Shown here one piece after another: positions 6,919 to 12,904 of a stretch of 12,904 nucleotides of DNA. The notes beneath the pieces were generated by a model. The model searched no databases, had not been told where the DNA came from, and worked only from the letters and a program-made list of their open reading frames with translations. Positions within the stretch are counted from its first letter, which is position 1. Each line of letters starts with the position of its first letter. A program made the translations under genes and the position numbers. The DNA is taken from NCBI GenBank assembly GCA_002437585.1, contig DJQM01000045.1, positions 1-12,904 on the forward strand, read 5' to 3'. This stretch comes from Clostridiales bacterium UBA6386. Lineage in GTDB: Bacteria > Bacillota > Clostridia > Oscillospirales > Oscillospiraceae.

Positions 6919-7935
6919 GTGAGAAAAAATTTCGGCATTTTGCCATCCGGTGAGCAGGCCACCCTCTACACCATATCCTGCGGTGAAATCACTGCCCAGG
7001 TCACCGACTACGGCGCCACCCTGGTAAGCCTTCTGGTACCCGACAAGGAGGGTTCCCTGGCCGACGTGGTGCTGGGCTACGACGACTGCACAGGCTATGC
7101 CGCAGGCGAAGGCTGCCTGGGAGCCACCGTAGGTCGGAACGCCAATCGGATTGCGGGAGCCACCTTTCCCCTGGGCAAGAAGGTGGTTCACCTGACCCCC
7201 AATGAAAACGGCAACAACCTCCACTCCGGCCCGGACATGTATTTCAAGCGGATGTGGACGCTGGTCTCCGCCTCCGATACCGCCGTCACCTTCAGCCTGC
7301 ACAGTCCCCACGGCGATCAGGGCTTTCCGGGAAACGCGGACATCCGGGTGACCTACCGTCTGGACGCCGCCGGCGGAGTTCACATCGTCTACGACGGAGT
7401 CTGCGACCAGGATACCGTCTTCAATCTGACGAACCACAGCTATTTTAACCTCCGGGGGCAGGCTCATACCGAGGCCGCCATGGAGCAGCTGCTGTCCATG
7501 CCCGCCCGGTTCTTTAACCCGGACGACGCTTACGCCATCCCCACCGGGGAAAAGCGGAGTGTGGAGGGCACCCCCATGGACTTCCGCAGTCCCAAGCCCA
7601 TCGGCCAGGATCTCCACGCGGATTATGAGCCGCTGAATCTTCAGGGCGGGTATGATCACAATTTTGAGGTCTTCTGCAATCCCTGCGCCCAGCTGACAGA
7701 CCCCGTCTCCGGCCGGAGCATGGCGGTCTACACCGACTGCCCGGGCATTCAGTTCTACTCCGGCAATTTCCTGAACGAAACCGGCAAGGGCGGCGTGCAC
7801 TACGGCAAGAATTCCGGCGTGGCTCTGGAGACCCAGTTCTACCCCGATGCCATCCATCACCCGGACTGGCCCCAGCCCGTAACCAAGGCGGGAGAGAAGT
7901 ACCACAGCGAAACCGTCTACCGGTTCCATTGGTAA
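6919..7935 (+). CDS. galM: Aldose 1-epimerase (mutarotase)
   Basis: A 338-residue enzyme of the galactose mutarotase family, which interconverts alpha and beta anomers of aldoses in the cytoplasm. Family motifs are GRNANRI (72-78), NNLHSG with H102, NHSYFNL with the catalytic acid H173, GGYDHNF with D246, and ETQFYPD with the catalytic base E304. These match the arrangement of the known bacterial GalM active site. The start is taken as GTG at 6919 because AAAGGAG lies 8 nt upstream; an in-frame ATG at 6901 would add six residues and has a poor site. It is a single-gene transcription unit with its own promoter and terminator and no other sugar genes beside it, so the in vivo sugar is not shown. 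Confidence 0.95.
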   Translation: MRKNFGILPSGEQATLYTISCGEITAQVTDYGATLVSLLVPDKEGSLADVVLGYDDCTGYAAGEGCLGATVGRNANRIAGATFPLGKKVVHLTPNENGNNLHSGPDMYFKRMWTLVSASDTAVTFSLHSPHGDQGFPGNADIRVTYRLDAAGGVHIVYDGVCDQDTVFNLTNHSYFNLRGQAHTEAAMEQLLSMPARFFNPDDAYAIPTGEKRSVEGTPMDFRSPKPIGQDLHADYEPLNLQGGYDHNFEVFCNPCAQLTDPVSGRSMAVYTDCPGIQFYSGNFLNETGKGGVHYGKNSGVALETQFYPDAIHHPDWPQPVTKAGEKYHSETVYRFHW

Positions 7936-7940
7936 GATTC

Positions 7941-7970
7941 AGGAGGAAGCGCACCGCGCTTCCTCCTTTT
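7941..7970 (+). terminator. Intrinsic terminator of galM
   Basis: AGGAGGAAGCGC (7941-7952) pairs perfectly with GCGCTTCCTCCT (7956-7967) over a 3-nt loop, and the run continues as TTT. It begins 5 nt after the stop codon. Confidence 0.9.
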
Positions 7971-8025
7971 CGCACTTCCGGCCATTGTCTGCATAAACTG
8001 TCCTGTAAGCCTATGCTTGGGCCGC

Positions 8026-8041
8026 CCCGGCTCACGCCGGG
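8026..8041 (+). other. Small hairpin in leader of the Cys-rich gene
   Basis: CCCGGC (8026-8031) pairs with GCCGGG (8036-8041) over a TCAC loop, about 18 nt before the ribosome binding site. It may be only a stable leader hairpin. No consensus sigma-A promoter is evident between the galM terminator and this gene. Confidence 0.35.
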
Positions 8042-8071
8042 CTGCCCCATCTTCATTCGGGAGGTTTTTCC

Positions 8072-8881
8072 ATGCCAGACCAATGCCGGGACACGCCGCG
8101 CTGCGACGGCAGCCAGCAGACCATGTCCATCCACACCCGAAAAATCACCGACTCCTGTCGGGATAAGGACTGCATTGAGGATCTGCGGGTCTATCTCACC
8201 GCAGGCTCCCAGGAGCTTCTGGACACCGCGGCCAACGTCCGGGTGCGAAGTGCCGAGCTGATCCATACGGACATCGATGTGGAGCCGGTGGCCTTTGACC
8301 GGAACCATTACTGCATCGACGTCACCTTCTATTACCGGGTTCTGGCCGATGCCCTGGTAGGCTCCTGCCGCCCCGCCACCCTGTACGGCCTGGGGGTATT
8401 CAACAAGCGGGCGGTGCTCTGCGGCGAGGACAGCCGGGCTCACATTTTCCGCAGCGATACCCGGATCGCCCAGTTCGACGGCTGCGCCACAAGCCACGCC
8501 AACCGGCCTACCGCCGTGGTGGAGGTGCTGGATCCCATGGTGCTGAGGTCGAAGATCAAGGAGATCTGCGACTGCGCAGGCGAGGCGGTGGCCGTCCGGA
8601 TTCCGGAGGGCATCCGGGCCGCCTTTGACGAGGAGCTGGTGCTCACCGGCGGTCAGCGGCGGCTGTTCGTCACCCTGGGTCAGTTTTCCATCGTCCGGCT
8701 GGAGCGGGATGCCCAGCTGGTGATCCCGGTTCTCGACTACTCCATCCCCGTGAAGGAATGCTGCGAGTCCGGCGGCTGCTGCACCGAGGATCCCTGCGAA
8801 ATGTTCAGCCGGATCCCCTTCCCCGCCAAGCAGTTCTCTCCGGATAACTGCGACGGCTGCGGAAACAACGGCTGCAGCTGA
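8072..8881 (+). CDS. Cysteine-rich conserved protein of unknown function
   Basis: A 269-residue protein with about 18 cysteines, clustered near the N-terminus (C5, C11, C29, C34), in the middle (CDC) and at the C-terminus (ECCESGGCC, DPC, NCDGCGNNGC). The core contains DSCRDKDCIEDLRVYLT, then IDVEPVAFDRNHYCIDVTF, and near the end DPCEMFSRIPFPAKQF. I recognise this layout from uncharacterised clostridial proteins, but I know no demonstrated function. There is no signal peptide or membrane segment. The start at 8072 has GGGAGG (8059-8064) with 7-nt spacing. It has its own terminator and is not in an operon. High Cys content could mean metal binding or disulfide cross-linking, as in spore surface proteins; this is speculation. 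Confidence 0.85.
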   Translation: MPDQCRDTPRCDGSQQTMSIHTRKITDSCRDKDCIEDLRVYLTAGSQELLDTAANVRVRSAELIHTDIDVEPVAFDRNHYCIDVTFYYRVLADALVGSCRPATLYGLGVFNKRAVLCGEDSRAHIFRSDTRIAQFDGCATSHANRPTAVVEVLDPMVLRSKIKEICDCAGEAVAVRIPEGIRAAFDEELVLTGGQRRLFVTLGQFSIVRLERDAQLVIPVLDYSIPVKECCESGGCCTEDPCEMFSRIPFPAKQFSPDNCDGCGNNGCS

Positions 8882-8897
8882 CACAAACTACACCGAA

Positions 8898-8936
8898 AGG
8901 GGCTGACGCGAATGCGTCAGCCCCTCACGCTTTTTT
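8898..8936 (+). terminator. Strong intrinsic terminator of the Cys-rich gene
   Basis: AGGGGCTGACGC (8898-8909) pairs perfectly with GCGTCAGCCCCT (8914-8925) over a GAAT loop, followed after 5 nt by six T (8931-8936). The T-run overlaps the stop codon of the convergent binding-protein gene. The same stem could weakly end the minus-strand transcript, which has only TTT after it. Confidence 0.9.
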
Positions 8937-10192
8937 ATTCGACAGCACTCAGGAAGTCCCGGGCAGCGGCCTCCGGGGAATCGTAAGCCCCGTCCATATA
9001 CGCCCGGGTAACCGAGTACCACTTGGCCGTGATCTCCGGGGTGATGGTGCCGGTATTGACGACCCGATCGGCCATTGCCTCCGGCGACTCCACATCCCGG
9101 TAGATGTCCGCCTGGACGGTGTCCACCACCACAGAAGGCACGCCCTTCACCTTGGCCATGGTGTCAATCTCCTGGCGGGTAGCCAGAAACCGGAGAAACT
9201 CCATGGCATACTCAGGATCGGCCGCATCCCGGTTCACCGCGAAGCCGAACCAGGGCTCCTGATATACATAGCTTCCCATCTCATCAAAGGGCACATATAC
9301 GAAACCATATTCGAAGGGTGCGCTCTGGAAGGCCTCGGACTTACTCTCCCGCTTCTTCATGCCGCTGACCTTCTCGGTATCGCAGATCCAAAAGGGGGTC
9401 TTCCCTTCAAAGAAATTCAGGATTGCCCCATCATAGTTGTCCTCCGGCAGGGAGACGTTCAGGTCTTCATCGGTATAGCCGTTGTCCCGGATGATATCCA
9501 GGAGCCCGAACACCGAAACCAGCCGGTCAGCTGCCATCTGGCCGCCTGCCCTGGCACTTTCCAGAAATTCCATATCCGTACACAGAGCGGTGTTTACTTC
9601 CCCCTGGGTCAGTTCGGCGTAGACCTTACCGGCGGGACCCTGGATGGGGGTATATCCCTTTTCCTTCAAGGCTGCCAGTACAGACAGAAACTCCTGGGTA
9701 TTCTGGGGGAGACTCAGACCCTCGTTCTCCAGAAGCGTGGTATTGACCACCATTCCGGTAACCCGCTGAGCCATGGGGATGGCCTTCTGGACACCGCCGA
9801 TGTTGTAACTTTTCAGCATCTTCCCATCGATGGCACTTGTGTCAATCCCCGTCAGATCCCGGCACCGGTCGGGCAAGGTGGCGTCCTTAGCGTTCATGAA
9901 CTCCGCCGAGACCATCATGATATCCACGCGTCCAGATAGGCCTCCAGATTCCTTCCGCCCACCTGCTCGTAGGAAAAGGTGATGTCGGGATAGTACCGGT
10001 TAAAGTCATTTGTCACCTGATCCAGAGCCTCGAAATTCCCGAAAAAGTAACGGTCTCCAACTGAACAGAGGCTCGGGCATCCAGGCTCGGCCGAAAATCC
10101 CCTTAGCTTTCCGCCTGCTTTCCGGCGCAGCCGGAAAGCAGCACCGCCGCCAGAATGGCCGCCAGAATGCGATAAATCCCACGTTTTTTCAT
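8935..10192 (-). pseudogene. Broken lipoprotein solute-binding protein (ABC family 1 type)
   Basis: The gene starts at ATG 10192 behind GGGAGGGG, 18 nt after the kinase stop. It encodes a lipoprotein signal peptide (MKKRGIYRILAAILAAVLLSGC, lipobox LSGC), then hits an in-frame TAA at 10105-10103 after 29 residues. The same frame continues sensibly (ASVQLETVTF) until a T5 run near 10048-10044, where the frame shifts to FGNFEALDQVTNDFNRYYPDI. A second shift near 9928 leads to VDIMMVSAEFMNAKD and a clean 330-codon frame to the stop at 8935. The joined product would be about 417 residues, normal for a sugar-type extracellular binding protein. One nonsense codon and two apparent one-base deletions make it a pseudogene unless sequencing errors are involved. 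It shares a transcript with the hybrid kinase, and no permease genes are near. Confidence 0.8.
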
Positions 10193-10210
10193 GAAACCCC
10201 TCCCGAATCT

Positions 10211-12391
10211 CTACAGGGTATGATTCTTGATTTTTTGCAGATATTGCCGCAGCTTGCTCACATCCACAGGCTTGGCAATGTGCCCGTTCATACCGCTGGC
10301 CAGGCATGCCTGAACATCCTCGGCAAAGGCATCTGCCGTCATGGCCACAATGGGAATGTTGCCGTTTTTCTCCGCAGGCAGAGTCCGAATTTTCCGGGTG
10401 GCCTCCAGACCGGTCATTTCCGGCATCTGCACGTCCATGAAGATGGCATCATAGGTGCCGGGCGGCACGCTGGAGATCACATCCAGGCAGACACGACCGT
10501 TTTTCGCCCGGTCGCAGCTGTCCCCGCACTCGGCCAGAAGAATCTGAACGATCTCCCAGTTCATGTCGTTGTCCTCTGCCACCAGCAGGTGAAGCCCGCT
10601 CACATCCACATCCGGGCTTCCCGGCTCTCCGGCACAGGTGTCCGGCTGCCGGGCAACGGGCAGTGACAGTCCAACCGTAAAGGTGGTGCCCTGGTTCACC
10701 TGGCTCTGACAGTCGATGGTACCGTCCATCAGTTCCACCATCTGCCGGACGATGGCCAGTCCCAGGCCGGAGCCCTGGGTTCGGTTGACCTGCGTGCTCA
10801 CTGCCCTGGCAAAGGACTGATACATCTGCTTCTGGAACTCCGGGCTCATGCCGATGCCCGTGTCCGAAATCCGGAAGATCAGGTGCACATGGCTCTCGTC
10901 CAGCGGCTCTTCCCGGAAGGATATGTGGATGCTGCCGCCGGGAGGTGTATATTTGACAGCATTGGTCAGCAGGTTGATGTAGATCTGGTTCAGCCGGATG
11001 GGGTCGGCGCTGACCTGGGGGCTGGCAAACTCCGGCACGTCATAGGTAAGCCGCTGACCCTTCTCCTGCACCTGGGGCGTAATGATCTCCAGCAGTCCGG
11101 AAATCAGCTCCGGCAAAGAAACATCCGTAGGCGTCAGCACAAATTTTCCGCTTTCAATTTTGGAAATATCCAGCACATCATTGATAAGCGTCAGCAGCTG
11201 ACGGCCGGCGTTGGAAGCCTTGTTCAGGCATTGGGCGACATATGCCGGATCATCCAGATTCCGCTGGGCAATGGCCGTCATGCTCAGCACCGCGTTCATA
11301 GGCGTGCGGATATCGTGGGACATGGCGGACAGGAAATTGGTCTTGGCCTGGCTGGCCTGTCTTGCCAGCCGGGCAGCCTCCCGAAGCTGCCGGTTGACCC
11401 ACAAAAGGTGCACACCATCCAGGACGATCAGCACCATCAGGCAGCCGCAGACGATCAGCACCAGAACCCAGGCACTGTTTTCGGGGATCAGCTCCGCCTC
11501 GGGAATGAAGCCCACAATATCCAGCTTGGAGTCCTCGCCGAAGGAGGAAAAATACCACAGGCAGTCCTCGCCCCGGAAATCCTTGTAATGCAGCACGCCG
11601 ATCTCACACCTGTCCAGCTCCTCGGCAAAGTCGTACATCTTATTGTAGTCGTCCTGGAAGTTATAGGCCCGGATATAGTCCAGGAAGTTCTCAGACCGCA
11701 TAGAAGGCGACTGCACCACATATTCCCCCGCCCGGGTAATGATGCCCACCTCCGCCGACGGATACTCCGCCGGGAACACCCAGCTTTTTTGCAGGACATC
11801 CGTAGGAATGGCCCGCAGAAGCAGATAGTCCTTGGAGCCATCCCCGATCCGTAGAGTCACCCTGGCTCCCACGCTCACCGCGTTGGAAAGGTTCTCATTC
11901 AGCCGGTATTTTCCCACCACGCGGAACTTGGCTCCGGTACCGTCAAAAATTTCCCGCATACTGCTGTTCATCCGCTGCGCATAGTCGGTGGCTTTGTCAA
12001 TGAATTTGCTGTAGGTGTCGATTTCCTCCTGCCCTGCCGGGTAATACGCCGACCAGGCCTGCAGGGTGTCCATATCCACAATGTGGGCAAAGCGGCTGGA
12101 ATTGGTGTTGATTTTCCGCAGAAATTCCAGTGCCTGAGGCAGATTCATCCCGCTTTTTGTAATATAGGCACTCCAGTTTTCCACATAGCCCCGCTCGCTG
12201 TCCAGATAATTCTGGGACACCGACTTCATAGACTCCACCGTGGCAATAAACTCATCCCGCTTTGTACTCCTTTGCTCCCGGTGGAGCTGCCTGGCATAGC
12301 TCACGGACACCGCCACCGCGAACAGGATTACCAGCAGGTTGCACAGCACCAGGACGATTTTTCTATTCTTTCCCAAATCGTCGTTATGCAA
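10211..12391 (-). CDS. Membrane hybrid sensor histidine kinase/response regulator
   Basis: A 726-residue protein when started at TTG 12391, which has GGAGG (12405-12401) 9 nt upstream. The longer frame from ATG 12559 begins inside the terminator of the preceding gene and crosses this gene's promoter, so it is rejected. A membrane helix at about 10-32 and another at 306-329 bracket a 270-residue extracellular sensor, whose end (AEVGIITRAGEYVVQSPSMRS) looks Cache-like. Cytoplasmic parts follow: HisKA with SHDIRTP (H359), HATPase with NLLTNAVKYT (N477), DTGIGM and GSGLGL, then a receiver domain with AEDND, the phospho-acceptor D653 in FMDVQMPEM, and K707 in AKPVD. All catalytic residues are intact. 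There is no HPt or DNA-binding domain, so output must pass through another protein. The next gene is the broken binding lipoprotein. Confidence 0.94.
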   Translation of the reverse strand: MHNDDLGKNRKIVLVLCNLLVILFAVAVSVSYARQLHREQRSTKRDEFIATVESMKSVSQNYLDSERGYVENWSAYITKSGMNLPQALEFLRKINTNSSRFAHIVDMDTLQAWSAYYPAGQEEIDTYSKFIDKATDYAQRMNSSMREIFDGTGAKFRVVGKYRLNENLSNAVSVGARVTLRIGDGSKDYLLLRAIPTDVLQKSWVFPAEYPSAEVGIITRAGEYVVQSPSMRSENFLDYIRAYNFQDDYNKMYDFAEELDRCEIGVLHYKDFRGEDCLWYFSSFGEDSKLDIVGFIPEAELIPENSAWVLVLIVCGCLMVLIVLDGVHLLWVNRQLREAARLARQASQAKTNFLSAMSHDIRTPMNAVLSMTAIAQRNLDDPAYVAQCLNKASNAGRQLLTLINDVLDISKIESGKFVLTPTDVSLPELISGLLEIITPQVQEKGQRLTYDVPEFASPQVSADPIRLNQIYINLLTNAVKYTPPGGSIHISFREEPLDESHVHLIFRISDTGIGMSPEFQKQMYQSFARAVSTQVNRTQGSGLGLAIVRQMVELMDGTIDCQSQVNQGTTFTVGLSLPVARQPDTCAGEPGSPDVDVSGLHLLVAEDNDMNWEIVQILLAECGDSCDRAKNGRVCLDVISSVPPGTYDAIFMDVQMPEMTGLEATRKIRTLPAEKNGNIPIVAMTADAFAEDVQACLASGMNGHIAKPVDVSKLRQYLQKIKNHTL

Positions 12392-12400
12392 TGACGCTCG

Positions 12401-12405
12401 CCTCC
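12401..12405 (-). promoter_or_regulatory. Ribosome binding site that selects the TTG start of the hybrid kinase
   Basis: GGAGG on the minus strand lies 9 nt before TTG at 12391. No ATG is in a usable position between the promoter and the first membrane helix. Confidence 0.75.
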
Positions 12406-12461
12406 GATTTATCTTTCCGCCCGGATCGCCCCAGGGCGCAGCTGCACATGAGATCGGAATT

Positions 12462-12490
12462 ATTATAACAGAACCGAATCTTTTTGTCCA
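12462..12490 (-). promoter_or_regulatory. Extended -10 promoter of the hybrid kinase operon
   Basis: On the minus strand TGGACA (12490-12485) and TATAAT (12467-12462) are 17 bp apart, and TGT directly before the -10 gives the extended TGnTATAAT motif. Transcription would start near 12455, after the position of ATG 12559, so the shorter TTG-start protein is the product. Confidence 0.85.
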
Positions 12491-12541
12491 CCGGCGAAGG
12501 GATTTTTTGATTATTATCGCAAAAAACCTGCTGACTTTGTC

Positions 12542-12574
12542 AAAAAGGCACTCCAGCAAAAGCCGAAGTGCCTT
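12542..12574 (-). terminator. Intrinsic terminator of the thioredoxin-like gene
   Basis: On the minus strand AAGGCACT (12574-12567) pairs with AGTGCCTT (12552-12545). The inner bases extend the stem to a TTTT loop with wobble pairs, and a T-run follows (to 12542). It begins 4 nt after the stop codon at 12579. Confidence 0.88.
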
Positions 12575-12578
12575 ATTT

Positions 12579-12904
12579 TCAGGAAATCAATCCGATTCCC
12601 CGGCGGAGGGTCTCCTCGTCGATGGCACCGGCGGCGTAGGTGATCAGATGCCCCTGGGCATCGATGAAATAGGTACAGGGCAGGGCTGTGACTCCATAGG
12701 CTCGGACGGCACTGAACTCGGTGTCAAAGAACACCGGCAGCGTATAGCTCTTGTCCTCGAGGAATGCCTCCGCCTTTTCCCGGGTCTCCTGGATTCCGTC
12801 GGTCATGTTCACCATCAGAAATTGGACATCTTCTCCCATTTCGTTGTAAACCCGCTGAAAATCCGGAAGCTCCTGCTTGCAGGGGCCGCACCAGCTGGCC
12901 CAGA
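12579..12904 (-). CDS. TlpA/ResA-like thioredoxin-fold protein (partial, N-terminus outside window)
   Basis: The reading frame runs off the right edge of the window. The visible 107 residues begin WASWCGPCKQELPDF, the CxxC active site and following helix of the TlpA/ResA/AhpC-TSA type of membrane- or envelope-bound thiol-disulfide reductase. Further on are FFDTEFSAVRAYGV and ALPCTYFIDAQGHL, where the cis-proline loop normally reads TxPxT. An internal ATG at 12839 is downstream of the active site and is not the true start. These proteins usually reduce disulfides outside the cytoplasm, for example in cytochrome c maturation or peroxide defence; which applies cannot be told without the N-terminus. 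Here the cis-Pro position is preceded by AL and followed by Cys (LPC), a slightly unusual variant. Confidence 0.9.
   Translation of the reverse strand, partial: WASWCGPCKQELPDFQRVYNEMGEDVQFLMVNMTDGIQETREKAEAFLEDKSYTLPVFFDTEFSAVRAYGVTALPCTYFIDAQGHLITYAAGAIDEETLRRGIGLIS

Noticed and set aside
6724..7929. Long minus-strand frame opposite galM, and another opposite the Cys-rich gene (7514-8884)
   Set aside because: Both are shadows of well-supported plus-strand genes and cross their terminators or promoters.
7972..8000. Possible sigma-K-like promoter (AC, 16 bp, CATAAACTG) before the Cys-rich gene
   Set aside because: The -35 element is only two bases and the -10 match is incomplete, so the pattern is expected by chance. 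It would fit a spore role but is not evidence for one.
9915..10307. A 130-codon minus-strand frame that could be called a separate small gene
   Set aside because: Its first part is the kinase 3' end read in another frame; only its last third is meaningful, as a fragment of the broken binding protein.
1..12904. CRISPR array, tRNA or rRNA genes, complete insertion sequence
   Set aside because: No regularly spaced direct repeats, tRNA-like cloverleaf, rRNA sequence or transposase frame was seen on either strand.

Overview
The window looks like chromosomal DNA of a strict anaerobe of the Clostridia, most likely an Oscillospirales-type gut bacterium. The signs are a high-GC coding style, strong AGGAGG-type ribosome binding sites, consensus sigma-A promoters, a class III (oxygen-sensitive) ribonucleotide reductase, and a Cys-rich protein of a type I associate with clostridia. 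This placement is inference; there is no rRNA or other phylogenetic marker here.

Layout. (1) 27-491 (+): an XRE-type repressor domain fused to a two-helix membrane anchor. (2) 492-905: a gene-free stretch with two imperfect inverted repeats and a perfect hairpin, probably remnants of small mobile elements. (3) 906-4161 (-): a compact three-gene polyphosphate operon transcribed as DUF4177-like small protein, then ppx (exopolyphosphatase), then ppk1 (polyphosphate kinase). The genes overlap by 4 and 52 bp. TTTACA-type repeats with 11-bp periodicity lie upstream and resemble PhoP boxes. (4) 4399-6621 (-): nrdD, the anaerobic ribonucleotide reductase, behind a consensus promoter that carries two NrdR boxes spaced exactly 16 bp apart. 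(5) 6919-7935 (+): an aldose 1-epimerase with its own promoter, a GTG start and a perfect terminator. (6) 8072-8881 (+): a cysteine-rich protein of unknown function, ending in a strong terminator. (7) 8935-12391 (-): a two-gene sensory unit made of a membrane hybrid histidine kinase/response regulator (TTG start, extended -10 promoter) and a lipoprotein solute-binding gene without permeases. The binding-protein gene is broken by a nonsense codon and two frameshifts. (8) 12579-window end (-): the C-terminal part of a TlpA/ResA-like thioredoxin with a WCGPC active site, closed by an intrinsic terminator.

The window holds mostly housekeeping and regulatory genes; I see no clear novel defence or mobile system. 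The most informative signals are regulatory (the paired NrdR boxes and the putative Pho-type repeats before the polyphosphate operon) and the decayed binding-protein partner of the hybrid kinase.
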